This document shows positions 8,081-16,443 of a stretch of 64,000 nucleotides of DNA, piece by piece. A model generated the notes under the pieces. The model was given only the letters and a program-made list of their open reading frames with translations. It was not told where the DNA came from and made no database searches. Position numbers and translations under genes: made by a program. How positions within the stretch are numbered: position 1 is the first letter of the stretch; each line of letters starts with the position of its first letter. The DNA comes from a bacterium (GTDB taxonomy: Bacteria; Bacillota; Clostridia; Lachnospirales; Lachnospiraceae). The stretch lies in the NCBI GenBank assembly GCA_030535455.1, contig JAUNJY010000007.1:1-64000 (forward strand), given 5' to 3'.

Positions 8081-8800
8081 GTGAATTTCATAGAAGAGGG
8101 CATTATAAGAGAGAACTATTATGTAGATCATATTCCAGCAATTATTTGGGGAGAAAAAGCGAAAAAAGCGTACATATATGTCCATGGAAAAATGTCATGG
8201 AAGGAAAGTGCAGAAGAGTTTGCAAAAATTGCTTCTAAGAAAGGGTACCAGACCATAAGCTTTGATTTACCAGAGCATGGGGAACGTGCCCAAGAAGATA
8301 CCCCTTGTGATATATGGAATGGAGTGGATAATCTTAATCAAATTGCTGATTATGCATCACAGCGATGGGATACATTATCCCTATATGCATGCAGCATTGG
8401 AGCACATTTTTCTCTATATGCTTATCAAGACAGAAGTTTTCTAAACTGTTTATTTCAATCTCCTATTCTTGATATAGAGTATTTAATTGGTCAGATTTTT
8501 AAATGGTATCATATTACTCCTGAAATGCTAAGGGAGCAGCGGGTCATAGATACAACGTTACACAAGCTTTCCTGGGATTACTATATGTATGTGAAGGAGC
8601 ATCCCATTAAAGAGTGGAGGATACCGACCTGTATTCTATATGCAGGGCATGATGTATTGCAAAGCAGGGAAGTGATGCAGCAGTTCTGTCGAAACTATGA
8701 AGCCCAGCTCACTGTGGCAGAAGACAGCGATCATGGATTTGCCCAGGGAAATGATATTCAAATAGAAAAAGAATGGCTGAATAACATGATCAATGAATAA
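8081..8800 (+). CDS. Alpha/beta hydrolase, tandem copy 2, start codon uncertain
   Basis: A paralogue of the preceding hydrolase with the same HGKMSWKESAEEFA start, nucleophile YACSIGAH and C-terminal DHGFAQG His motif. The codon that lines up with the ATG of copy 1 is ATA (8090-8092), correctly spaced after AGGAGAGGTG. The only standard start is a GTG at 8081 that falls inside that ribosome site. So either translation begins at an ATA, or the GTG is used with poor spacing. The body of the gene is intact and well conserved, which argues that it is still made. Substrate unknown. Confidence 0.75.
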   Translation: MNFIEEGIIRENYYVDHIPAIIWGEKAKKAYIYVHGKMSWKESAEEFAKIASKKGYQTISFDLPEHGERAQEDTPCDIWNGVDNLNQIADYASQRWDTLSLYACSIGAHFSLYAYQDRSFLNCLFQSPILDIEYLIGQIFKWYHITPEMLREQRVIDTTLHKLSWDYYMYVKEHPIKEWRIPTCILYAGHDVLQSREVMQQFCRNYEAQLTVAEDSDHGFAQGNDIQIEKEWLNNMINE

Positions 8801-8814
8801 AAAACAACATAAAA

Positions 8815-8855
8815 AATAGTCCGTATCATTATAAACTTGATACGGATTATTTTTT
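8815..8855 (+). terminator. Terminator after the hydrolase pair
   Basis: AATAGTCCGTATCA and TGATACGGATTATT form a stem around ATTATAAACT, followed by TTTTTT. It lies between the hydrolases and glyS; no T-box leader is visible before glyS. Confidence 0.8.
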
Positions 8856-8904
8856 GTGATTGAATATGAGGTATAAAAAGGAAAGGGAGAAAGGGGAGAG
8901 CTAT

Positions 8905-10278
8905 ATGATGGAACAGAGAAGATTTACAATGGATGAAGTAGCAGCATACTGTAATCAGTATGGATTTATTTTTCAGGGAAGCGAGATTTATGGCGGCCTT
9001 GCAAATACATGGGATTACGGACCGTTGGGAACAAGGTTGAAAAATAATATTAAAGATGCTTGGCGCTATTATTTTATACAAAAAAGAGAAAACAGCTTTG
9101 AATTAGATGCAGATATCCTGATGAATCCTAGAGTATGGGAAGCTAGTGGACATGTTTTAGGCTTCTCAGATCCCTTAATTGACTGCAAAGACTGTAAGAC
9201 TCGCCATAGAGCAGATAGTTTGATTGAGGCATTTGATGAAAATGCAAATGCAGATGGAATGAGCCAAGAAGAGATGATGGAATATATAAGGGTAAATAAA
9301 GTAAAGTGTCCGGTGTGCAAAGGAACTAATTTTACTACTATCAGGCAGTTTAATCTGATGTTTGCAACCAATCGAGGGGTAACTTCTGGCACCACATCTA
9401 CGATCTATCTAAGACCTGAGAATGCGCAGGGGGAGTATGTAAATTATTTAAATGTGTTAAGGACCATGAGGACCAAGCTTCCGTTTAGCATTGGGCAGAT
9501 TGGAAAGGCCTTTCGTAATGAAATTACACCAGGAAACTTTACATTTCGGACAATTGAGTTTGAACAGATGGAGTTTCAGACCTTTTGTAAAAAAGGAACA
9601 GATAGTCAGGTCTACCAGTATTTTAAAGACTATGGAAAAGAGTTTTTCAACTACTTGGGATTACCAAGTGAACGGCTGAGGTTTCATGATCATGAGAAGC
9701 TGGCTCATTATGCAAAAGAAGCCTGCGATATTGAATATAAATTCCCATTTGGCTGGGGTGAAATTAATGGGACACATAATCGAACCGATTTTGACTTAAG
9801 AAGACATCAAGAATACAGTAAGAAATCCATGGAGTATTTAGATGAAGTAACAAAAGAAAGGTATATCCCTTATATCATAGAGTCTACCTATGGATTAGAT
9901 CGTATCTTGCTGGCACTTTTATTTGAGCATTTGCAAGAGGAAAGAATAAATGATAATGATACGCGTATTGTTTTCAAAATTTCACCTAGACTGGCACCTA
10001 TAAAGGTAAATGTATTGCCATTGATCAAAAAGAAACATAGTGAGAAGGCAAAGGAAATTTATCAGCAGCTATGTCAAAAGATGATGGCTCAGTATGATGA
10101 GACCGGAAGCATAGGAAAGCGGTATCGTCGTGGAGATGCAATTGGCATACCATATGCAGTTACCATAGATGACCAGACACTACAAAATCAGCTTGTAACA
10201 GTAAGAAATCGTGATACAATGAAACAAGAGAATGTGAAACTGGACGAATTAGTGAAGTATCTTAAGGAAGGGGACTAA
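8905..10278 (+). CDS. glyS: Glycyl-tRNA synthetase, dimeric type
   Basis: This 457-residue class II synthetase charges tRNA-Gly and belongs to the single-chain dimeric (archaeal/eukaryotic-like) form rather than the two-subunit GlyQ/GlyS form. It begins with the active-site region GFIFQGSEIYGGLANTWDYGP. Motif 2 (FRNEITPGNFTFRTIEFEQMEFQ) and motif 3 (YGLDRILLALL) are intact. A Cys4 zinc-like pair is visible (CKDCKTRH and CPVCKG). The C-terminal anticodon-binding domain occupies roughly residues 360-457. The start ATG follows AAGGGGAGAG. It stands alone between terminators. Confidence 0.95.
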   Translation: MMEQRRFTMDEVAAYCNQYGFIFQGSEIYGGLANTWDYGPLGTRLKNNIKDAWRYYFIQKRENSFELDADILMNPRVWEASGHVLGFSDPLIDCKDCKTRHRADSLIEAFDENANADGMSQEEMMEYIRVNKVKCPVCKGTNFTTIRQFNLMFATNRGVTSGTTSTIYLRPENAQGEYVNYLNVLRTMRTKLPFSIGQIGKAFRNEITPGNFTFRTIEFEQMEFQTFCKKGTDSQVYQYFKDYGKEFFNYLGLPSERLRFHDHEKLAHYAKEACDIEYKFPFGWGEINGTHNRTDFDLRRHQEYSKKSMEYLDEVTKERYIPYIIESTYGLDRILLALLFEHLQEERINDNDTRIVFKISPRLAPIKVNVLPLIKKKHSEKAKEIYQQLCQKMMAQYDETGSIGKRYRRGDAIGIPYAVTIDDQTLQNQLVTVRNRDTMKQENVKLDELVKYLKEGD

Positions 10279-10325
10279 GAATTGATTTGGAAGGTAAAAC
10301 GTACATAAAATAGTTAGGAGAATAT

Positions 10326-11258
10326 ATGAGAAAATATAGAAAAATGGTTGGCATCATGGGCTTAGTAATGATACATATAATCGGGCTGACAGCGTGTGAG
10401 TCGGCAGGTTTAAATAAGCCTTTAGAGGCGACAGCGCCACCGGTTAAAAAAGAACAACAAGAAGAAACGGCAGTGCAAAAAGAAACACCAACAGAAGAAA
10501 CGGCTGTAATCCAGCCATCAGGAATGACTCTTAGCGAACGATTTGCAGTACCGAATCAATATAAAAGAGATATTTATAAAGAAGGAAGCTTTGGAGCATT
10601 TGTGCGTGGATATGCTATGCAAAAAGATAGGGCTAAAGTACATTTATATGATGGCACTGAAAAAGGAAATCAGTCCTCTGCTGCAGCAGTCTTTGCAATG
10701 AAGCTTGGAAGTCGCGACTTACAGCAGTGTGCGGACTCTGTAATTCGTATGTATGCAGAATATTATTATCAATCAAAGCAATATGACCATATGAAGTTTC
10801 ATTTTGTAGATGGTTTTGAATGCTCTTATCAGAAGTGGGCATATGGATATCGGGTGTCATTTGAAAATGACAAAGCCTCATGGAAAAAGAAAGCGGACAA
10901 GCATACATCGTATGAAAGCTTTGAAAAATATCTCAATGTAGTATTTGCATATGCAAGCACCCTTTCGTTGGAGAAGGAGTGTAAAGAAGTGGATATTGCA
11001 AATGTGAAAATTGGGGATGTATTTATTAAGGCAGGAAGTCCAGGCCATGTGGTAATGGTAGTAGATGTCAGTTCCAATGCGCAAGGAAAGAAAGCGGTGC
11101 TGTTGGCGCAAGGGTATATGCCGGCACAGGAATTCCATGTCATAACGAATCCTTTACACCATGAGGACCCTTGGTATTATCAGGAGGAAATGGGAAGTCC
11201 TTTTAGGACAGCGGAATATACATTTCCAGATAGTATTTGTAAACGACCACAGTATTAA
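10326..11258 (+). CDS. DUF4846 lipoprotein
   Basis: A 310-residue protein with a lipoprotein signal peptide: basic start, hydrophobic core and a lipobox GLTAC with Cys at about residue 24. A Lys/Glu/Thr-rich linker follows, then a domain from about residue 70 that matches my recollection of DUF4846 (motifs SAAAVFAMKLGSRDLQQCADS, YASTLSLEKE, VKIGDVFIKAGSPGHVVMVVD). The GDVFI..GSPGHVVMV pattern recalls NlpC-like or transglutaminase-like folds, but I cannot confirm a catalytic triad. It probably faces the outside of the membrane. It follows glyS by about 50 bases and may share its transcript. Confidence 0.72.
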   Translation: MRKYRKMVGIMGLVMIHIIGLTACESAGLNKPLEATAPPVKKEQQEETAVQKETPTEETAVIQPSGMTLSERFAVPNQYKRDIYKEGSFGAFVRGYAMQKDRAKVHLYDGTEKGNQSSAAAVFAMKLGSRDLQQCADSVIRMYAEYYYQSKQYDHMKFHFVDGFECSYQKWAYGYRVSFENDKASWKKKADKHTSYESFEKYLNVVFAYASTLSLEKECKEVDIANVKIGDVFIKAGSPGHVVMVVDVSSNAQGKKAVLLAQGYMPAQEFHVITNPLHHEDPWYYQEEMGSPFRTAEYTFPDSICKRPQY

Positions 11259-11470
11259 AGAGAGCAAGGCAAGAAATTTTATACAGACAAATAAATAGAA
11301 AGTATATAAAACCGGCTTAATGACTCCTACTTCAAATGAAAAGCTAAGAATTAGTAGTTTACCACTTACCATTCAGTATTTATAACTTTACTTTTGGTAG
11401 CTTAGTATGCAATAATTACTCTACGTATTTTATTATATAGACTAGAGAAGTACTGGAGTAAAAGTGACAT

Positions 11471-13051
11471 ATGGCGAAAATTACAGTTAGCAAAATGAGC
11501 TATCATTATGAGGATTATTACTATCCTGTATATGAAAATATAGATTTAACTCTTAAAACAGAGTGGAAACTAGGACTGATTGGAAGAAATGGCAGAGGAA
11601 AGACTACCTTGTTAAAATTGTTAAGCGGTGAGCTAGAACCAACAGCTGGAACGATTACGGTACCAGGCCCGGTAGAATATTTTCCATATAACAAAGAATG
11701 TGTTTATACCAATACCATGGATTTAATCAAAGAGAATGTTGGAACATTTAAATCCATGGAAGATACAATGGAGCAAATCCTTTCGGAAAACGATGAGACC
11801 AGATTTGACGAGTACTCTAATTTACAGGAACAGTATCAGGAAATGGGCGGATACGAGATTGAGAGCAAAATTCTAAAAGAAATGGATGAAATGAAGTTAA
11901 GTCAAGACTTATTAGACCGAGAGTTTGCAAGCCTATCTGGTGGCGAGAAAACAAGAATTATGTTATTAACGTTGTTCTTACGTAAGAATTCCTTCCTCTT
12001 ATTAGATGAGCCTACCAACCACTTGGACGAAGCGGGAAAAGAGGCAGTGACTGAGTATCTGAAGAAGAAAAGCGGATTTATCGTAGTATCTCATGACAGA
12101 GTATTTTTAGATCAAGTAATTGACCATGTGATTTCCATAAATAAGAAGGATATTACATTAGAAAAAGGAAATTATACGAGCTGGAAACTGAATAAGGAGA
12201 AAAAGGAAGAGTTTGAGTTAAGGACAAGGGAGCGACTTGAAGAAGAGATTGCCCAGTTAGAACGAAGTGCAAGGTGCAGCAGAACCTGGGCTGGCATTGG
12301 AAATACGCAGAAGTATTCTTATGCAAGCAATGGCAGGGCAAATGGCGTGGAGACCTATATGAAACAGGCGAAGCGGTCAGAAGCAAGAATGCAGGAAAAC
12401 CTAGAGCAGAAAAAAGAGCTGCTAAAGAATTACGAAGAAGTGAAACCACTTGTCATTCATCAAAAGGCAGGATTGGAAGATCAATGTCTTGTAAAGATCA
12501 AAGAGTTGAATTTTCAATATGACAAGCATTCAAAACAGATTTTAAAAGGATTTAATTATGAAATCCACGTAGGTGACCGTCTATGGGTAAAAGGAGAAAA
12601 CGGTGCAGGAAAGAGTACGTTTCTTAATTTACTACATGGAACTATTCCGACCGATGCTATAGAGTACGCAGAGGGCGTAAAGATCGCCATGGTAACACAA
12701 GAACCTTCCTGGAAATCAGGATATATAAAAGATGGATTTGATGAAATCGTAGGAAATCCAAAGTATCAGAACTTTTTAGAATTGTGCGATTACTTTGAAC
12801 TTCCAGAGGATTTCTTAGAACGTCCGCTGGAAACGTACAGCAGTGGTGAGCTTAAGAAGGTGAATATTGCACGTACCTTGACCGAAGAAAATCACATTAT
12901 TTTATTTGATGAGCCATTAAACTATATGGATTTATATTTTAGCGAGCAGTTAGAAAATGCAATTCTTGATTATAAGCCAACAATAGTTTTCGTAGAACAT
13001 GATGGTTATTTCGGAAAAACGGTTGCAACTAAAACCATTGAGCTACATTAA
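11471..13051 (+). CDS. ABC-F ribosomal protection protein, Lsa/CplR type
   Basis: A 526-residue protein with two ATP-binding domains and no membrane segments. Domain 1 has Walker A GRNGRGKTT (38-46), LSGGE and LLLDEPTNHLD. Domain 2 has GENGAGKST, the altered signature YSSGELKKV and the Walker B-like LFDEPLNYMDL. A charged linker (about residues 225-320) is rich in Arg, Lys and Glu, as expected for the antibiotic-resistance domain that enters the ribosomal exit site. The overall arrangement fits Lsa/CplR-type proteins, which protect against lincosamides, pleuromutilins and streptogramin A; that specificity is family knowledge, not shown here. A Lys-rich terminator follows. Confidence 0.85.
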   Translation: MAKITVSKMSYHYEDYYYPVYENIDLTLKTEWKLGLIGRNGRGKTTLLKLLSGELEPTAGTITVPGPVEYFPYNKECVYTNTMDLIKENVGTFKSMEDTMEQILSENDETRFDEYSNLQEQYQEMGGYEIESKILKEMDEMKLSQDLLDREFASLSGGEKTRIMLLTLFLRKNSFLLLDEPTNHLDEAGKEAVTEYLKKKSGFIVVSHDRVFLDQVIDHVISINKKDITLEKGNYTSWKLNKEKKEEFELRTRERLEEEIAQLERSARCSRTWAGIGNTQKYSYASNGRANGVETYMKQAKRSEARMQENLEQKKELLKNYEEVKPLVIHQKAGLEDQCLVKIKELNFQYDKHSKQILKGFNYEIHVGDRLWVKGENGAGKSTFLNLLHGTIPTDAIEYAEGVKIAMVTQEPSWKSGYIKDGFDEIVGNPKYQNFLELCDYFELPEDFLERPLETYSSGELKKVNIARTLTEENHIILFDEPLNYMDLYFSEQLENAILDYKPTIVFVEHDGYFGKTVATKTIELH

Positions 13052-13061
13052 GATTAGATAA

Positions 13062-13104
13062 GAAAAAGACGGAGTTTCTAATAAGGGAGGCTTCGTCTTT
13101 TTTT
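13062..13104 (+). terminator. Terminator after the ABC-F gene
   Basis: AAAAAGACG pairs with CGTCTTTTT, with a secondary stem inside, and the T-tract runs on into the left arm of element A copy 1. Confidence 0.75.
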
Positions 13105-13296
13105 ATTGAGGAGACTTCTCTTCGTTCAGCCTCCTCGGTAAAAAAAGCCCCCTGAAATGAAACGGGTGCAAGAGGCGCACTCACCTGACAGGAGAATGTC
13201 GCTAGCGGGACCAGGTTCGGCCCAGACAAAGTGTCTTCTCCTGGGGGATTGAGGGGTAAGGAAGCAACGAGTGTACAAAGCACACTATGTTTTGAT
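13098..13296 (+). repeat. Element A, copy 1
   Basis: It begins in the terminator T-tract. The outer helix P1 pairs TTTTTTTATTGAGGAG (13098-13113) with CTCCTCGGTAAAAAAA (13131-13146), using two G-U pairs. Then follow P2 (GCCCCC / GGGTGC, imperfect), P3 (ACCTG / CAGGT), P4 (GTCGC...GGGAC), a GGAGAA / TTCTCC pairing and P5 (GTGT...ACAC). No gene on either strand is supported here, so this element fills most of the 330-base gap before the dehydrogenase. Confidence 0.7.
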
Positions 13297-13385
13297 TAGA
13301 AGAGAGGGCATTCCTCTTGCACAAAAAATAATAATAGATTATAGTAATAATAAATACTATTTGATAAGAGAAAGAAGGAGAAATA

Positions 13386-14348
13386 ATGAAAATCATTGTA
13401 TTAGATGGAATTACTGAAAATCCTGGGGATTTAAGCTGGAGTGCATTACAAGCCCTTGGAGAGGTTACCGTATATGAGAGGACTTCTTACATAGAATCTC
13501 CACTGATCAAAGAAAGAATCGGCGATGCAGAAATCGTTGTAACAAATAAGACTCCAATTTCAAAAGAAACAATCGATTGCTGTCCAAATATAAAGTTAAT
13601 TGCAGTATTGGCAACGGGATATAATGTAATTGATTGCGAGTATGCAAAAGAGAAAGGAATTACAGTAGTCAATGTACCAAATTACGGAACACAAGTGGTT
13701 GCTCAATATGCCGTGAGTCTACTAATGGAAATCTGCTCCCATATCGGACATCATGACCAGACGGTAAAAGAGGGAACATGGGAAAATCATATTGACTGGT
13801 GCTATTGGGACTATCCAATGATTGAATTGTTTGGTAAGACAGCTGGAATCATTGGACTTGGCAGGATTGGACAGGCAACGGCAAGGATCTTATCCGCAAT
13901 GGGAATGAAGGTGCTTGCAGATGAGACACATCAGAGTGAAGAGGGTAGAAAGATTGCAGAATATGTATCAATGGACAGGTTATTTGCAGAATCGGATGTA
14001 ATCTTCTTACATTGTCCGCTTACTCCTGAGTCAGAAGGCATCATTAACAAGAATACCATTTCCAAGATGAAAGATGGCGTTATTCTAATCAACAACAGCC
14101 GCGGTCCTCTTATTGTGGAGCAGGACTTGGCGGATGCATTAAATTCCGGAAAAGTATATGCAGCAGGACTTGATGTTGTATCAACAGAGCCGGTAACCGC
14201 AGATAACCCACTGCTTAAGGCAAAGAACTGCATCATTACTCCACATATTTCATGGGCAGCAAAAGAAGCAAGACAGAGAATTATGGATATTACGGTAAAT
14301 AATATAAAAGCATTTATGGAAGGGTCTCCGGTAAATGTGGTAAATTAG
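13386..14348 (+). CDS. D-2-hydroxyacid dehydrogenase (hydroxypyruvate/glycerate dehydrogenase-like)
   Basis: A 320-residue NAD-dependent oxidoreductase of the D-isomer family. The Rossmann motif is GLGRIGQATA (about residues 158-167). The substrate-binding Arg lies in NNSRGPL and the catalytic His in TPHISWAAKEAR near the C-terminus. The length and the VPNYGTQVVAQYAVSLLME segment resemble glycerate/hydroxypyruvate dehydrogenases (HprA) more than lactate or phosphoglycerate dehydrogenases, but the substrate is not certain. Single gene with an AGAAGGAG ribosome site; the following hairpin separates it from a convergent gene. Confidence 0.85.
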   Translation: MKIIVLDGITENPGDLSWSALQALGEVTVYERTSYIESPLIKERIGDAEIVVTNKTPISKETIDCCPNIKLIAVLATGYNVIDCEYAKEKGITVVNVPNYGTQVVAQYAVSLLMEICSHIGHHDQTVKEGTWENHIDWCYWDYPMIELFGKTAGIIGLGRIGQATARILSAMGMKVLADETHQSEEGRKIAEYVSMDRLFAESDVIFLHCPLTPESEGIINKNTISKMKDGVILINNSRGPLIVEQDLADALNSGKVYAAGLDVVSTEPVTADNPLLKAKNCIITPHISWAAKEARQRIMDITVNNIKAFMEGSPVNVVN

Positions 14349-14362
14349 TAGATGAAATAACA

Positions 14363-14400
14363 ATAGCGTATGTTTCCTGTAAGAGGGAAGCATACGCTAT
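14363..14400. terminator. Hairpin between convergent genes
   Basis: ATAGCGTATG (14363-14372) pairs with CATACGCTAT (14391-14400). It is flanked by A-rich and T-rich sequence and lies between the dehydrogenase and a convergent gene, so it may serve both strands. Confidence 0.6.
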
Positions 14401-14460
14401 AAAAATATGAGTTATATAGAATGATATATCATATAATAAGCAAATTGTTTTGGTTAACAC

Positions 14461-15477
14461 TTAGTATTTGGTGTTTTGCCTTAATGCGTCTGCAATCTGA
14501 TAGAACCAGGAGTATAAATCATCTTCAGTCAGTGAGTTAAGCAGATCGTATTGGAATGAGATAGTATCCCCATTAAGTTTGATCAATTTATTAAGTGGGT
14601 CATAATTTAATTCATCAATGGAGTGGTGCATGGACCAATCTTTACGGCTGATCTCTCCTTGTTCATACAGTGAGTACAACGATTGATAGGAACTTAAGTG
14701 CATTAGGTTAATTCCGGCAGGGCAAACGGTTAATTCGCATAGTTTAGCATCTAGCTCTGTCCATAGCTGATGAAAGACCAACTGACGATCAATCAGGCAT
14801 TGAAGCGAGGAGTCTTTTATACAAATAAGTTGTTCCAATTGCCGCTCGTAATCATTAGGGCGCCATGCCAAAGAACGACTCATATGGATCAGCCATTTCT
14901 CATGAGGGATATATACCTTATTAATAATAAATAGAGCAGAAAGCAATGGTGCAATTGCTGCATTTAAAATAAAATGTCCTTGTGCAGTATCCATGCGAGT
15001 AATCCAGATGTCTCCTGCAAGCCGGTAATGCCACCAGGCATCAAATAAATAGCCGCCTGCGCTTGTATACTCTACAGTAGTCTTTAATTTTTCTTCAAAC
15101 AGCTGTTTCAATTCTTCGTTTGGGTCATATATAATCTGCGCATAGGATAAGTCCCAGAGTTCCAGTTGTTCATATGTCCTTTCCATTTCTTCTTCATAAC
15201 AGCATAATTTGATATCATATAGATAATGATCAATCTTTGTGATACCAAGTGCAGTCGGGGTAATTTCATTTTTGTATGTATAAAACTGTTCTTTATGTAA
15301 GAAAATCACAACATCAATTTCAGAAAGGGAGTCAGCAAAACCACGGGAAATCCCGCCATTAAGCATAATTCCGGCAATATCTTTAAATTGTAAGAAAAGT
15401 TGCAGGTGATTGTTCAATTCCTTCTTTAATTCCATTGATCTATTTATTCCTTTTGCCTGTACATATGGTCGTTTCAT
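14461..15477 (-). CDS. Nucleotidyltransferase-fold protein of unknown function
   Basis: A 338-residue cytoplasmic protein. Residues about 40-60 (MLNGGISRGFADSLSEIDVVIFL) carry the nucleotidyltransferase core: a Gly-Ser turn followed by an acidic pair close to the expected D-x-D (here E-I-D). The rest is helical with no other recognisable domain. It overlaps the upstream AraC gene by 4 bases, so the two are co-translated and divergent from a glycosidase-like gene. Kanamycin nucleotidyltransferase-like proteins share this fold, but there is no basis to claim drug modification. The replacement of one usual Asp by Glu should be noted. Confidence 0.6.
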   Translation of the reverse strand: MKRPYVQAKGINRSMELKKELNNHLQLFLQFKDIAGIMLNGGISRGFADSLSEIDVVIFLHKEQFYTYKNEITPTALGITKIDHYLYDIKLCCYEEEMERTYEQLELWDLSYAQIIYDPNEELKQLFEEKLKTTVEYTSAGGYLFDAWWHYRLAGDIWITRMDTAQGHFILNAAIAPLLSALFIINKVYIPHEKWLIHMSRSLAWRPNDYERQLEQLICIKDSSLQCLIDRQLVFHQLWTELDAKLCELTVCPAGINLMHLSSYQSLYSLYEQGEISRKDWSMHHSIDELNYDPLNKLIKLNGDTISFQYDLLNSLTEDDLYSWFYQIADALRQNTKY

Positions 15478-16304
15478 TTTAGTCTCCTCTCTTTCTCTTT
15501 CCTTTGAGTTCGAAATTCGGTTGGAGTCATTCCCGTTTGAGATTTAAATACACGTACAAAATAACTTAAGCTATGAAACCCGCAGATTTCCTGTATTTGA
15601 GGAAGATTACGGTTAGAGTATTCAAGTTCCCGTTTGGCATGCCGAATACGTAAATAGTTGATATATTGTTTGGGTGTCATGGTGGTGTTTGCCTTTACTA
15701 CCTGATAGATGTAGGCTTCAGAAATAGATAGTACGGTGCTAATTTCTGAAACCGCAGAAATCACTGTATAGTGCTGATGTATGTAGTTTAAAATTTTCTC
15801 CTGCATTGAACCGGATGGAGTACAATTTAAAGCAGTGTTTCCAGTACAAAATTTTGTATGGAAGATATTCAAGTTATGTAGTATTTGTGCCAGAAGCAGA
15901 TAATTTCCCGGATTGTCATGGTTAAAGCTTTTTGCTTTGGAACACAGCTCTTTTCTATATTCTTCAGGAAGAAAGATTACCGGAGCTTGAAAGCAGCTCA
16001 TCAATTCTTTGATGGCAGATGGAAGGAAATAGTGGATTAAAAAGTCTCCGGAAAAGTGAATACATATGCCGGAAAAATCAGTAGTGCCACAACTATGATG
16101 AAGTACATTTTTAGGAAAAAGAGTTGCATATCCCTTTGATACGGCATAGGTATCTTCACCAATTGTAACTGTACGTTCTCCGGATAATAAAATATAAATT
16201 TCGTAATGGCTGTGAAAATGTGAATAGGGCATTTCCCAGCCATGTTCTATTTCCTCACAAGTGAGATCAAAGTCACGAAAGACTAGCGCATGTTTTGTTG
16301 GCAT
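15474..16304 (-). CDS. AraC family transcriptional regulator with cupin sensor domain
   Basis: A 276-residue regulator. The N-terminal half is a cupin-like arabinose-binding domain with His-rich strand MPYSHFHSHYEIYILLSGE. The C-terminal half carries two helix-turn-helix motifs, the second containing the AraC signature (LPQIQEICGFHSLSYFVRVFKSQTGMTP). The ATG at 16304 is preceded by AGGAGAACTGGC on the reverse strand; an earlier in-frame start lacks this. It is divergent from the glycosidase-like gene at 16444 and likely controls it in response to a carbohydrate. Confidence 0.88.
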   Translation of the reverse strand: MPTKHALVFRDFDLTCEEIEHGWEMPYSHFHSHYEIYILLSGERTVTIGEDTYAVSKGYATLFPKNVLHHSCGTTDFSGICIHFSGDFLIHYFLPSAIKELMSCFQAPVIFLPEEYRKELCSKAKSFNHDNPGNYLLLAQILHNLNIFHTKFCTGNTALNCTPSGSMQEKILNYIHQHYTVISAVSEISTVLSISEAYIYQVVKANTTMTPKQYINYLRIRHAKRELEYSNRNLPQIQEICGFHSLSYFVRVFKSQTGMTPTEFRTQRKEKERRLK

Positions 16305-16385
16305 GCCAGTTCTCCTTTTTATTTTTAGTATACCGAAAAGTATAGAATAGTTCAATAAATAGCTGCTTCAGTTTATAAGAGTGAA

Positions 16386-16413
16386 TTGTTTAAAAAGGTC
16401 AGTTGGATATAAT
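16386..16413 (+). promoter_or_regulatory. Promoter of the glycosidase-like gene
   Basis: TTGTTT (16386-16391) and TATAAT (16408-16413) with a 16-base spacer lie in the divergent intergenic region. The weak -35 is consistent with activator dependence, which would suit the divergent AraC regulator. Confidence 0.5.
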
Positions 16414-16443
16414 GCAATAAGAGAGTAAATAGGAGGAAAGAGT

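Noticed and set aside
8800..8904. T-box leader before glyS
   Set aside because: The gap holds only a terminator of the preceding operon; no T-box consensus (GGGTGGNACCGCG) was seen.
13029..13283. Reverse-strand open frame in element A copy 1 resembling frames at 23754-24107, 54698-55030 and 62446-62733 (shared peptide like LATFSCQVS)
   Set aside because: The frames track the repeat, not a gene. They lack ribosome sites, their ends vary, and changes between copies preserve base pairing rather than codons.
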